From a virus: a stretch of DNA of 20,097 nucleotides. Made by a program: the position numbers and the translations under genes. Shown here in pieces: positions 6,812-14,756 of the stretch. The notes beneath the pieces were generated by a model, which was not told the origin of the DNA, made no database searches, and saw only the letters and a list, made by a program, of their open reading frames with translations. Positions within the stretch are counted from its first letter, which is position 1; every line of letters begins with the position of its first letter. The DNA is taken from the IMG/VR virus record IMGVR_UViG_3300044533_000556, positions 1-20,097 of that record; one strand, written 5' to 3'.

Positions 6812-7210
6812 ATGAGCACAAAGACCGACCACGAAGAACAGTTGGGCGCGATTATACTCCATCACGCCGAGGAATTGCAGCGCATGGCGGCGGAGATTCC
6901 CCAGCTTCGCACGGCGCTGGCCGTCGCCGAGCACGAACGCAAATCGCTGGCCGATTCTCCGAGCATGGTTTCAGCCGTTGCGAACCTCGCGCAAATCATC
7001 ACCGCGTTGCAGGGAATTTTGGCGAAACCGCCGCAAGCCCCCGAGATCAACGTGACCATTCCCGAAATCAAACTGCCAGACGCGCCAACTGCGCCGGCAA
7101 TCGTTTTCCCGGAATGGCCGAAGCCAGAAAGCAAATCGCGCATCGTTTTTCGCATCACGAAACGCGACGGACTTGGCCGGATGGCCGAAGCCGTTGCCGA
7201 GCTGGAATAA
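6812..7210 (+). CDS. Hypothetical coiled-coil/proline-rich protein
   Basis: 132 aa, ATG 1 nt after the portal stop. Residues ~8-50 are a likely coiled coil (ILHHAEELQRMAAEI, TALAVAEHERKSLAD). A second helix (about 52-70) is followed by a Pro-rich stretch, INVTIPEIKLPDAPTAPAIV, and a basic segment, RIVFRITKRDGLGRM. I do not recognise a family. The gene opens the block of appendage-like genes inserted between portal and protease. Its coil-then-extended layout would suit an adaptor or fibre-base protein, but that is inference from context. Confidence 0.65.
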   Translation: MSTKTDHEEQLGAIILHHAEELQRMAAEIPQLRTALAVAEHERKSLADSPSMVSAVANLAQIITALQGILAKPPQAPEINVTIPEIKLPDAPTAPAIVFPEWPKPESKSRIVFRITKRDGLGRMAEAVAELE

Positions 7211-7227
7211 TTTAACACACAAAAAAA

Positions 7228-8988
7228 ATGGCCGACAACGTAGGATATACACCGGGCGAAGGCGCAAGCGTCGCAGCCGACAACATCGGCGGGCATCTCT
7301 TTCAGCGCGTGAAACTCGCGCTCGGCGCGGACGGAGTGAACGACGGCGACGTCAGCGCAGCAAATCCGGTTCCGGTTACGGGCGCGGTCACGGTGGGAAA
7401 TTTCCCGGCGCAGACCGGGCTGACCGACGCGCAACTTCGGGCGAGCGCGGTTCCCGTTTCTGGAACGGTCACCGCCAACACTGGATTGTCGCAACCGCTA
7501 ACCGACGCTCAGCTTCGCGCCGCAGCGGTGCCGGTAAGCGCGGCAAGTCTCCCACTCCCGACCGGCGCAGCTACGGCGGCGTTGCAGCCGGACGTGATGA
7601 CAACGCATCCGACCTTCGGCAGTCGCGGCTCCGTCGTGCGTCAGGCTCCGGCTGATATTTGGTCGGTCGGTTTTGCTGACAGCGGATCTGGCTTGCTTGC
7701 ATCCGAATTCACGCAGCGGCGTCTCGGCACAGGCATGGGCGTGACGCAGGCGAGCAGCAACTTGCTGGTGACAACCGGCACCACCGCGAACAGTGAATTT
7801 CTGGCGCGAAGCACGACCGCGTTCAAGGGCGCGTTCACGGCTCGCCACAAAACGATTCTTTCGCAGCGCATCGCGCAAAATAACTTTGCCGTGATGATGG
7901 CGGACATGATCGGCGAGGGCTTGGCCTGCACGATCAACAGCGCGACCTCAATCACCGTCACAAAAGCGGCGCACGGATTTACGACGGTCAACGTCGGACA
8001 GTTTATGATGGTGGGCGCGATTACCGGCGCGAACGGCGTGCCGAATCGCTACGCCATCGCGTCCATCCCATCGGTGGACACGATCAACTTTACGGTCGCG
8101 GGCTGGCCAGCGTCTGGAAGCTGCACGGTGGATTTATTCGGCTGGAACTACCTCTGGACGCAATATTCCGGCACGACTGCGACCAACGCCAGCATTGACG
8201 CGCAGCGGCGCGGGTGGAACTCGGGCCTGACGACGGCAACGATTAACACGACCGCCGCGCCGGGGCACGTGATGCAAACTTACGCGGACGGGCGAAATGT
8301 CGCTTGGTCGGACGCGCTAGTCGCCAGCGCAACGACGCCAACCGTAACGACTCGCGGCAGTCGCGTTGAATCTCTGCCGGACGACGACGTGAACCTTTAC
8401 GTCTATTTGTGGAGCTACAACGGCACGAGCGCACCCGCGAGCACGACGACGTGGACGCTCGGCTTTATCGCCGTTGAGGACAACGTGAACGTGCCGACGT
8501 ATATCGCTGGCGTTCGTCCAAATGGCAATGCGGCTCCGTTGCCGGTGGCGGTGCAAGGCACAGTCGCAACGTCATTCACCCAACCGGCGCTGGTCGCAGG
8601 CTCGGCTCTAATCGGAGACGTGGGCATCCAATACCGTGGCAGCGCGACGGGCGCGGCCACGCTCACCAACGTCAACAGCCCGGCCACCCCAGTCGCGCAG
8701 CAGCTCAAATCCGGCGCAGGCAGATTGCTCGGCATCCTCGTGACTAACACCTCTGCCTCAACGCGGTGGCTCAAAATTTTTAATCTAGCTTCCGCCTCGG
8801 TCACCCCCGGCACGACGGCGGCAACGACGGAAATCGGCATTGGCGCGGGCCGCACAATTAACTGGTCGCTTGAGGGCGGTGCGGGCTTTGCGACAGGCAT
8901 CACGATTATGGTCACGGGCGGGCAGGGTCTGACCAACAACACTGGAATCACCCTCGGCGACGTAACCGGCTTTACTTCTCACGCTTAA
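7228..8988 (+). CDS. Putative virion appendage/fibre-like protein
   Basis: 586 aa. No cysteine-dense, catalytic or membrane motif is seen in the N-terminal half; the protein is rich in Thr, Ala, Gly, Val and Ser with beta-strand-like alternation, as in phage fibres and decoration proteins. The N-terminal ~120 residues hold an imperfect repeat, LTDAQLRASAVPVSG (65-79) and LTDAQLRAAAVPVS (91-104), the pattern found in many phage structural proteins. Middle region: long beta-rich segments with aromatic turns (FGWNYLWTQYSG). The last ~100 residues resemble a beta-sandwich (VTNTSASTRWLKIFNLAS). Host contact or capsid decoration is inferred from composition and its neighbour, a clear fibre-like gene. 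The leader is A-rich (CACACAAAAAAAATGG) with no SD. Confidence 0.75.
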   Translation: MADNVGYTPGEGASVAADNIGGHLFQRVKLALGADGVNDGDVSAANPVPVTGAVTVGNFPAQTGLTDAQLRASAVPVSGTVTANTGLSQPLTDAQLRAAAVPVSAASLPLPTGAATAALQPDVMTTHPTFGSRGSVVRQAPADIWSVGFADSGSGLLASEFTQRRLGTGMGVTQASSNLLVTTGTTANSEFLARSTTAFKGAFTARHKTILSQRIAQNNFAVMMADMIGEGLACTINSATSITVTKAAHGFTTVNVGQFMMVGAITGANGVPNRYAIASIPSVDTINFTVAGWPASGSCTVDLFGWNYLWTQYSGTTATNASIDAQRRGWNSGLTTATINTTAAPGHVMQTYADGRNVAWSDALVASATTPTVTTRGSRVESLPDDDVNLYVYLWSYNGTSAPASTTTWTLGFIAVEDNVNVPTYIAGVRPNGNAAPLPVAVQGTVATSFTQPALVAGSALIGDVGIQYRGSATGAATLTNVNSPATPVAQQLKSGAGRLLGILVTNTSASTRWLKIFNLASASVTPGTTAATTEIGIGAGRTINWSLEGGAGFATGITIMVTGGQGLTNNTGITLGDVTGFTSHA

Positions 8989-8992
8989 TCAA

Positions 8993-9160
8993 ATGACCGT
9001 TTCAAAACTCATTCAGCTTGCACAGCGCCGCATTGCTCGACTGGAGCAAGATCGCGTTAGTGCCGACCTCACCGGAGACACCGACGCGATGGAGCGGATT
9101 GATTCCGAAATCGCAGAAACGCAGACAACGCTTAATCAACTGCAAACGCTCTCGGAATAA
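8993..9160 (+). CDS. Small hypothetical helical protein
   Basis: 55 aa, from ATG at 8993 to TAA at 9158-9160. The product is one or two amphipathic helices (KLIQLAQRRIARLEQDRVSA, DSEIAETQTTLNQLQTLSE) with a heptad-like spacing of Leu and Ile, so probably a coiled coil. I do not recognise a family. It sits 4 nt after the 586-aa gene and 3 nt before the next small gene. It may be a small trimerisation or adaptor piece for the fibre proteins, but only position suggests this. Confidence 0.6.
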   Translation: MTVSKLIQLAQRRIARLEQDRVSADLTGDTDAMERIDSEIAETQTTLNQLQTLSE

Positions 9161-9163
9161 ACG

Positions 9164-9352
9164 ATGCTGCTGACGCTGCTCAGTTTCCAAGGCACGCCGC
9201 CACCGCCGCCGCCGCCGACACCGGACGAGTCGGACGTAATTATCGGCACCACGAGAGAGCGGCGCGTCCGAAAAATTGACGAAGAGGACTTAGAGACGCT
9301 CGAAATTTTTGCCACCACGCTTTTGATCTACCACCGCAACGGCCAACTCTGA
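9164..9352 (+). CDS. Small polyproline protein
   Basis: 62 aa. The N-terminus is hydrophobic ([10 protein letters not shown]), followed by seven consecutive prolines (12-18), an acidic turn TPDESD, a basic cluster [14 protein letters not shown], and a hydrophobic C-terminus [19 protein letters not shown]. Small proteins with a short hydrophobic start, proline run and Arg-rich patch are frequent next to phage fibre genes, in my recollection; their role is unknown. The short hydrophobic N-terminus is not a convincing signal peptide. It lies between a coiled-coil mini-gene and the 848-aa fibre gene with gaps of only 3-4 nt, so it is likely cotranscribed. Confidence 0.6.
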   Translation: MLLTLLSFQGTPPPPPPPTPDESDVIIGTTRERRVRKIDEEDLETLEIFATTLLIYHRNGQL

Positions 9353-9356
9353 CACC

Positions 9357-11903
9357 ATGCAAGACCCACAACAGCAAATCAACAGCCTCATCGAGATGGC
9401 CGTCACGCAAAAGGCGGAACTCAAGCAGATCCTCGAATTTTTCCCAATCTTGCGCGACCACTTGTCCGGCGAGATCGAGCGCAGCCTTGAAGAGATCGAA
9501 CCGGCGATTCGCTCGGAGCTGGAAATCTTTATCGCGGCGCGAGCGACCGACGCACAGACCAAGATCAGCTCGGAGCTTTCCGCCAAAATCGACGCCATCA
9601 CTCGCAGCCTAGAATCAACGACGGCGGCGCGTTATTCCGTGCTCATGGCCGAGCGCGAGAACAACGCTTCGCTTCTGACGCAGGCCGAGGCGCGAATCGC
9701 AGAGGCGGCGTCCGCTTTGCCGAGCGCGGTCAAGGAAATCGTCACCGACGAACTCTCACGCTTTCCGCGTGCCGGCGAAATCGATCAACTGCGGAAGGAA
9801 TTTGCCGAGCCGAAGGGCCTGAACCCTCGCGGCAAGTGGACGCCGAACGACACCTATCAAAAGTTGGACCTCGTGACGTTCAACGGCGATTCGTTCGTGT
9901 CGAACATCAACGACAACCGCGAAAGACCGGGCCGGAACGCGGAGAACTGGACGCTGAACGCCGCACGCGGCAACAGTGGCGGCGGCGGCGGCATTACTAC
10001 GCTGACCGATCTTCTGCCGATCCCAACGAGCGGGCAAATCCTCGGCAGCGAAGGGCCGAGCTACGTGCCGAAGAACTTAGTGGCCGGCAGTAACATCACG
10101 ATTACCGAGACGCCGACGACGATCACGATTACCGGCGACGAGGGACAAATCGAGTTGCAGGACGGAACCGAGGCAGCGCCGTCCCTCTTCTTCGTCAGCG
10201 ATACCAACACCGGTATGTATCGCCCGGCAGCTGACACGGTGGGAATCGTTGGCGGCGGCAACGACGTGGTGCGGCTGACTGGCGTGGCGAGCGCGACGGA
10301 TTACATTGAGGTCAAGAACGGAATCGGCGTTGCCACTCCGCTCCACATTCTCGCCGAGGGCGCGAGCACGAATATCGGCGTGCATTTGCAGCCAAAGGGC
10401 AGCGGACTTTTCACGATCAGCGACGGCACCGATTTTAACAAAGGCATACGCTTTCGCAGCTCGTCCAGCGCCGCAAGCGCAGTGACTTTGATTGACGCCG
10501 TTTCGACAGCCGGCCGCGTCGTCACTCTTCCCGACGCAACCGACACGCTCGTGGGACGTGCGACCACGGACACGCTGACGAACAAGACCCTGACGAGTCC
10601 GACGATGACCGCGCCGGTGCTTGGCACACCGTCCAGCGGCACGCTGACGAGCTGCACGGGCCTACCGCTCACGACGGGCGTGACCGGCACGCTACCAGTC
10701 GCCAACGGCGGCACAGGCGTGACCACCTCGACGGGCAGCGGCGCAAACGTGCTCTCTACGTCACCGACGCTCACGACGCCAATCTCGGCGTCTCTCACCT
10801 CGCCATCCGCCACCGACCTCACCCTCGCGGGCGGCAGCTCGGGGGCGAGTTTGGTGTTGTTTCAAGGCGCGAACGGCGCGGTAGGTATCGCATCAAACGG
10901 CACTGGTTCTGTTAATATCACCCCCGGTGCATCTGGCTCGGTCAATATCAACAGCGCAAGCGGCGTTGGCAAACTTGCGGTCCGCACTGGCACCGATGAA
11001 AACGCGCATTTCCGCACCGCCACGGCCATCGGCGGAACCGGCGTGGGGCTGGATATGCTCAACAACGCCAACGGCGCAACGGTAGGCTTCACCCTTCGCG
11101 CCAGCGCCACGCGGCTCACTGGTGGCGTCGTCTCCGTCACCGACACCACCGCCAGCACGTCCACGACGACCGGAGCACTTGTCGTTGGCTCCAACGTGGG
11201 CTTATCGGGGAACTCGGGCGGCGCGAATTGGTTTGGCGGCGAGCGGCTCATTTCGCAGATGAACCAAAACGCGCCTACTCGACTTCAGGTGCGGAACGAT
11301 ACGAGCGGGACGGCTGCACAAGCTCAAGTTTCCGCAACGCTTGGCGACTTTACGACATATACGGCAATGGGTTCACTTTCTGCCGGATTTACCACGTCGG
11401 GGCTATTTGCCGCAAACGCGGGCTACATTGCCAGCAATGCGACGGCAGGGCTAAACGTCTTCACGGTGGGCGCAACGTCGCTGACTCTTGGCACCAACGG
11501 CACAGCGGCACTCACCCTCGCCTCCAACGGCGCGGCGACGTTCTCAAACTCTGTCCGCTCCACCTCCGCCACCGCAGGCATCGGCTACGCGACCGGCGCG
11601 GGCGGCGCAGTCACGCAGATCACGAGCCGCACCACGGGCGTCACGCTCAACACCGTTTCGGGCGCGATCACGCTTTTCACCGCCGCAGGCAGCGCGACGT
11701 GGCAATCCTTCACCGTCACCAATTCCGCCGTGGCCGCGACGGACACGATCATCGTCAACCAGCGCAGCGGGACCGACCTTTACATGATGTCCGTTACCGC
11801 CGTGGGCGCGGGTTCCTTCCGCATCAGCTTTGCCACTACGGGCGGCACGACCTCGGAAGCCCCCGTGCTCAACTTCTCCGTTATCAAAGCTGTCTCCGCC
11901 TAA
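9357..11903 (+). CDS. Tail fibre-like protein with carbohydrate-binding-type module
   Basis: 848 aa. Residues 1-150 are highly helical with Glu/Ala heptads, a probable coiled-coil stalk. Residues ~159-202 match the CBM5/12-like pattern, [20 protein letters not shown] ending in NWTL (W161, W198), a fold used to bind polysaccharide. A glycine run, GNSGGGGG (about 206), follows. Residues ~270-400 carry phage-fibre phrases such as [12 protein letters not shown] and [13 protein letters not shown]. Then come [13 protein letters not shown] and [12 protein letters not shown] (about 405-455), hallmark repeats of phage tail fibres. The C-terminal ~390 residues are Thr/Ser/Gly/Ala-rich beta repeats without a recognisable intramolecular chaperone or peptidase. 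It is likely the host-binding fibre or a head-attached fibre. Its placement inside the head gene cluster is unusual. Confidence 0.82.
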   Translation: MQDPQQQINSLIEMAVTQKAELKQILEFFPILRDHLSGEIERSLEEIEPAIRSELEIFIAARATDAQTKISSELSAKIDAITRSLESTTAARYSVLMAERENNASLLTQAEARIAEAASALPSAVKEIVTDELSRFPRAGEIDQLRKEFAEPKGLNPRGKWTPNDTYQKLDLVTFNGDSFVSNINDNRERPGRNAENWTLNAARGNSGGGGGITTLTDLLPIPTSGQILGSEGPSYVPKNLVAGSNITITETPTTITITGDEGQIELQDGTEAAPSLFFVSDTNTGMYRPAADTVGIVGGGNDVVRLTGVASATDYIEVKNGIGVATPLHILAEGASTNIGVHLQPKGSGLFTISDGTDFNKGIRFRSSSSAASAVTLIDAVSTAGRVVTLPDATDTLVGRATTDTLTNKTLTSPTMTAPVLGTPSSGTLTSCTGLPLTTGVTGTLPVANGGTGVTTSTGSGANVLSTSPTLTTPISASLTSPSATDLTLAGGSSGASLVLFQGANGAVGIASNGTGSVNITPGASGSVNINSASGVGKLAVRTGTDENAHFRTATAIGGTGVGLDMLNNANGATVGFTLRASATRLTGGVVSVTDTTASTSTTTGALVVGSNVGLSGNSGGANWFGGERLISQMNQNAPTRLQVRNDTSGTAAQAQVSATLGDFTTYTAMGSLSAGFTTSGLFAANAGYIASNATAGLNVFTVGATSLTLGTNGTAALTLASNGAATFSNSVRSTSATAGIGYATGAGGAVTQITSRTTGVTLNTVSGAITLFTAAGSATWQSFTVTNSAVAATDTIIVNQRSGTDLYMMSVTAVGAGSFRISFATTGGTTSEAPVLNFSVIKAVSA

Positions 11904-11915
11904 TTTTTTCCTACC

Positions 11916-12167
11916 ATGAATGACCCAATCGTCACCACCACGCTACAACGCATCCAGACTGACCCGCAGGGCGAGTCTCCTATCGCCACTGCTTTTTTCG
12001 AGAAGAAAACCGTTATCGACGGGCAGGTGTTCGTGTCGCCTTGGACAACGGTTCAATGGCCGCTCCTAAGCGACAAAACCGTCACCGTCGGCGGCAAGAC
12101 TTACAGCTACGCCGAAGTCTCGGCTGCGGTTACGGCCATCGCGCATCAGGAACTCGCCGCTTCCTAA
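11916..12167 (+). CDS. Hypothetical protein
   Basis: 83 aa. Beta-rich first half (TAFFEKKTVIDGQVFVSPWT, TVQWPLLSDKTVTVGGKTYS), then a helix (YAEVSAAVTAIAHQELAAS). I do not recognise a family. It follows the fibre gene by 12 nt and precedes a 48-aa gene by 1 nt, so it is probably cotranscribed with the fibre block. The composition fits a small virion or adaptor protein. No SD (leader TTTTTTCCTACC). Confidence 0.6.
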   Translation: MNDPIVTTTLQRIQTDPQGESPIATAFFEKKTVIDGQVFVSPWTTVQWPLLSDKTVTVGGKTYSYAEVSAAVTAIAHQELAAS

Positions 12168-12168
12168 C

Positions 12169-12315
12169 ATGAGCACTGAGCAAGCACTCCAAAACCTATA
12201 CGCAGCCGCTCGCCTTGCACCATTACCCGCCGATCAGCACGATTTGCTACGCAAGTGCGCGGAGCAGCTTGCCGAGGCTTTAAATCCAAAGGAAATGGTC
12301 GATAAACCCAAATGA
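12169..12315 (+). CDS. Small hypothetical helical protein
   Basis: 48 aa, from ATG at 12169 (1 nt after the previous stop) to TGA at 12313-12315, which overlaps the next ATG. It is almost entirely helical: EQALQNLYAAARLAPLPADQ, then HDLLRKCAEQLAEALNPKE. The spacing is typical of phage small-gene strings. No family is recognised. The 4-nt overlap with the next gene is the best support that this is translated. Confidence 0.6.
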   Translation: MSTEQALQNLYAAARLAPLPADQHDLLRKCAEQLAEALNPKEMVDKPK

Positions 12316-12842
12316 GCGGGACGGCAGACGTTAATTGGCGCAGCTACGTTGGGCCGAATGACAACGGGCTGACGGTGAACGCGGCTGAATGGCAGGCACC
12401 GCTTGACCCCGAGAACTGGGACGACTTGGTGAAGTGTTCGAACTGCACCGGGCTTGTCATCAGCGGGCTGACGATTCCAGCCAGCCGCGAGGACTCGATT
12501 GATTGCGTGCGCGGCTCTAATTACACGGTGCAGAACTGCACGGTTCACGGCTCGGTTACGATCAAGGGCGCGATCAACGGTCTGACGCTTTACGGCTCCG
12601 TCGTGAGCGGCACGATTGAGCTGGGGCAGTATGACAACTATTGGGAGCCGGGCCGCGCTCCGACGCAGAACGTTTCAATACTCGACTGCACCTCGCCGGA
12701 CGGCTCGCCGATTCGCGTCAAAGTCTGGGACGCCGAAGTGCCGTTCGTCCGAAATGCGAACGTGAAAATAACCAAAGTGCCGAAATGGATTTGGTTCCCG
12801 TATTTTCTTTTCCGCCGTTTGACGAACGACTTGAGGGTGTAA
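12312..12842 (+). CDS. Putative beta-helix-like hypothetical protein
   Basis: 176 aa. Residues ~40-125 alternate short hydrophobic strands with Asn/Thr/Gly turns (KCSNCTGLVISGLTI, SNYTVQNCTVHGSVTIKGA, LTLYGSVVSGTIELG). This is the ladder pattern of right-handed beta-helices found in phage tailspikes and pectate-lyase-like proteins. The C-terminus has a hydrophobic patch, WIWFPYFLFRRL, close to a basic tail. No catalytic signature is seen. It could be a small spike or a cap on the fibre, but I cannot assign a function. It starts in a 4-nt overlap with the 48-aa gene and stops 2 nt before the holin-like gene. Confidence 0.65.
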   Translation: MSGTADVNWRSYVGPNDNGLTVNAAEWQAPLDPENWDDLVKCSNCTGLVISGLTIPASREDSIDCVRGSNYTVQNCTVHGSVTIKGAINGLTLYGSVVSGTIELGQYDNYWEPGRAPTQNVSILDCTSPDGSPIRVKVWDAEVPFVRNANVKITKVPKWIWFPYFLFRRLTNDLRV

Positions 12843-12844
12843 CC

Positions 12845-13252
12845 ATGTTTCCTCTCGCTGAAATTCTAGGCATCGGAACGAAGCTGATCGACAAGCTCAT
12901 TCCTGACCCCGAAGCAAAGGCCAAGGCGCAGCTAGAACTGGCGACGATGGCGCAGAACGGCGAGCTGGCGAAGATGAACGCCGATCTTGAGGCATACAAG
13001 ACTGAGCAGAGCAACCTGACCGAGCGGCTCAAAGCGGACATGTCATCGGACTCGTGGATGTCCAAGAACGTGCGACCGCTAACGCTCGCGGCGATCCTCG
13101 TCGGATATTTCACTTTCGCGATGATGTCAGCCTTCGGGCACAACGCCAACGAGTCGTATGTCGCACTGCTCGGGCAGTGGGGCATGCTCATCATGAGCTT
13201 TTACTTTGGCGGCAGGACGCTCGAAAAAATCATGGAGATGCGGAAAAAATGA
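12845..13252 (+). CDS. 3TM-type holin-like membrane protein
   Basis: 135 aa, taken from ATG at 12845 because the frame upstream runs inside the preceding gene. The N-terminus (1-20) is an amphipathic helix, followed by a charged helix (DPEAKAKAQLELATMAQNGE). The signature SDSWMSKNVRPLT (68-80) leads into two membrane segments, about 80-97 and 105-122 (VALLGQWGMLIMSFYFGG), and a basic tail EMRKK. This layout matches the phage 3TM holin family. Holins make lesions in the inner membrane that release or activate the endolysin. The stop overlaps the start of a one-TM protein, a frequent pairing. No endolysin lies in the window. Placement between fibre genes and head protease is atypical for a lysis gene. 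Confidence 0.78.
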   Translation: MFPLAEILGIGTKLIDKLIPDPEAKAKAQLELATMAQNGELAKMNADLEAYKTEQSNLTERLKADMSSDSWMSKNVRPLTLAAILVGYFTFAMMSAFGHNANESYVALLGQWGMLIMSFYFGGRTLEKIMEMRKK

Positions 13253-13410
13253 ACCCCACGCACGTCAAAGACCTCGCCACCGCTTCGACTCCCGTCGTCG
13301 CCTTTACCTCACTTTCGCAGGTCAACGACGTGGCGGCGCTCATCGGGACGTTGCTGGGCATCGCGTTTTTGCTTTGGCGCTGGAAGCGCGAGGCAAGCAA
13401 GGAGCCGTGA
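13249..13410 (+). CDS. Small single-TM protein, possible second holin/antiholin
   Basis: 53 aa, from ATG at 13249 overlapping the holin-like TGA to TGA at 13408-13410. One clear membrane segment, VAALIGTLLGIAFLLW (28-43), is followed by a positive tail RWKREASKEP, which predicts an N-out/C-in orientation. Small one-TM proteins next to holins often act as second holins or antiholins; that role is inference. The residues before the membrane segment (LATASTPVVAFTSL) are weakly hydrophobic. The 4-nt overlap suggests coupled expression with the 3TM protein. Confidence 0.7.
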   Translation: MNPTHVKDLATASTPVVAFTSLSQVNDVAALIGTLLGIAFLLWRWKREASKEP

Positions 13411-13418
13411 TTTGACGG

Positions 13419-13436
13419 CCATCGCTTAGGCGATGG
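13419..13436 (+). promoter_or_regulatory. Hairpin covering the protease start codon
   Basis: CCATCGC (13419-13425) and GCGATGG (13430-13436) are perfect inverted repeats with a TTAG loop. The ATG start codon (13433-13435) lies inside the 3' arm, so folding would hide the start. With no SD present, ribosome entry may depend on opening this stem, for instance by ribosomes ending at the upstream TGA (13408-13410), which lies 8 nt before the stem. Function is inferred from position. Confidence 0.45.
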
Positions 13437-14374
13437 AACCCGTCATTACATTTGCAGCGTCCGCAGGCGTCATTGACGCACAAGCCGGCATCATTCGCGG
13501 CGTCTCGCTGATCACCAAAGGGCCGGCGCTCGGGCACGGCGTGATGATTGACGACCTGACTTTGGAGCAGGTCAAAACCGCCGCCGAGCAATACGCGGGC
13601 GGGCTCAAGGTCAAACTCGACCACTCGGGCGGCGCTGGCGATATTGTGGGCTATATCGACGCGCTGAGAATCAGCGGCGAAAAGCTGCTCGGGGATTTGC
13701 ACTTGCTGCAAAATTCGCCGCATCGCGCTTATATCTTGGAGATCGCCGAACGGATTCCAGACACGTTCGGGCTCTCAATCGCGTTCTCGGGTCCGTCCGA
13801 AAAGAGCGCGGACAAGCTCACGACTTTGCAACGGTGCTCGGAAATTTACTCGGTCGATCTCGTCAGCGAACCCGCTGCGAACCCGAACGGATTTTTTGCG
13901 CGCAAACTCAAACAATTTGAGAGCGACGCCAGCGAGTCGCCGGAAGCAGAAATCAAAATCGAAATTCCTATGAACGACGAAATGAAAAAGGCCATCGAAG
14001 GCATGATTCAGTCTGCCATGATGGGCATGACGGAAAAAGTCGCGAAGCTCGAAAGTGCTCTCGCTCCCAAAGAAGAAAAACCCGCCGCGATGAGCGCACA
14101 GAACGAAGTCGTGCAGCTCGCCGCCAACGCCGCCGCACTCGCAGCGGTCAAAGAATTTGCCAAGTCCTTTGGTGCGCCAGCCGCTCCGATTGCCTCGGCC
14201 GAAGCAGTCAAACCGGTCGCAAAGGTCGAGAAGTTTGAGGATGTCGTCGCCGCAAAAGCCGTTGAGCTAAAGGGCGACAAATCTTCGGCGATCACCTTCG
14301 CGATCAAAAATCATGCCGAACTCTACGCTGCCTATCGCGCACGCGTTCAAGCCGGCGAACTCGTCAAACTCTAA
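13433..14374 (+). CDS. Head maturation protease with C-terminal scaffold
   Basis: 313 aa. The N-terminal ~160 residues look like an assemblin-type (HK97/herpesvirus-like) prohead protease: KVKLDHSGG with H64, TFGLSIAFSG with S115, and YSVDLVSEPAANPNGFF (139-155), the usual end of the domain. H64 and S115 are the candidate catalytic pair. The C-terminal ~130 residues (about 175-313) are helical and Ala/Lys/Glu-rich, as expected for a fused scaffold (MNDEMKKAIEGMIQ, NEVVQLAANAAALAAVKEFA). The protein would guide capsid assembly, then cleave the scaffold from the prohead. An internal ATG at 13970 (M180) could start a separate scaffold product as Nu3 does inside lambda C, but no SD supports it. 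It is not the S49 type used by lambda. It precedes the decoration and capsid genes. Confidence 0.85.
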   Translation: MEPVITFAASAGVIDAQAGIIRGVSLITKGPALGHGVMIDDLTLEQVKTAAEQYAGGLKVKLDHSGGAGDIVGYIDALRISGEKLLGDLHLLQNSPHRAYILEIAERIPDTFGLSIAFSGPSEKSADKLTTLQRCSEIYSVDLVSEPAANPNGFFARKLKQFESDASESPEAEIKIEIPMNDEMKKAIEGMIQSAMMGMTEKVAKLESALAPKEEKPAAMSAQNEVVQLAANAAALAAVKEFAKSFGAPAAPIASAEAVKPVAKVEKFEDVVAAKAVELKGDKSSAITFAIKNHAELYAAYRARVQAGELVKL

Positions 14375-14386
14375 TCCAAAACTAAA

Positions 14387-14737
14387 ATGGCCACTTCATT
14401 CAATCACACCGGCACTTTCTTGGCGAACTCGGCTATCACCGCGTTTCGTCTCGTGTCGATTTCCAACAACCGAGGCGTCGGTCTTGCAGCCACGGCTTCT
14501 CTGCCCGACGGCGTTGCAACGGTTGACGCCGCTTCCGGCGATCAAATCACCGTCGAATTCCTCGGCGGCACGACCATCAAAGCAACCTTGCTCGCCGGTC
14601 CAGTGACCGTGGGGGATACTCTCTTCTCAAATGCCAACGGGAGCGTTTCCATTACAGGCACGATCACGGTCGGCAAATCTCTCACCACCGCTTCGGACGC
14701 ATCTACGATCATCGAGATGCTTCCCAAGAACATCTAA
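14387..14737 (+). CDS. Head decoration protein (gpD position)
   Basis: 116 aa, beta-rich, with the phage decoration pattern. The first half has NHTGTFLANSAITAFRLVSI, then GVATVDAASGDQITVEFLGG. The second half has AGPVTVGDTLFSNANGS followed by GKSLTTASDASTIIEMLP. Size and position between protease and major capsid are the same as lambda gpD (110 aa), a trimer that clamps the expanded capsid. It resembles the DUF2190-like decoration proteins of other phages, in my recollection. The leader is CCAAAACTAAA with no SD. It is likely made at the same high level as the capsid protein, being 19 nt upstream of it. Confidence 0.75.
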   Translation: MATSFNHTGTFLANSAITAFRLVSISNNRGVGLAATASLPDGVATVDAASGDQITVEFLGGTTIKATLLAGPVTVGDTLFSNANGSVSITGTITVGKSLTTASDASTIIEMLPKNI

Positions 14738-14756
14738 CCATTAAGAACTAATTACC

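Noticed and set aside
12641-12844. Upstream extension of the holin-like protein from 12641
   Set aside because: That part overlaps the 176-aa gene in another frame, is Arg-rich and does not resemble holins; ATG at 12845 fits the family start.
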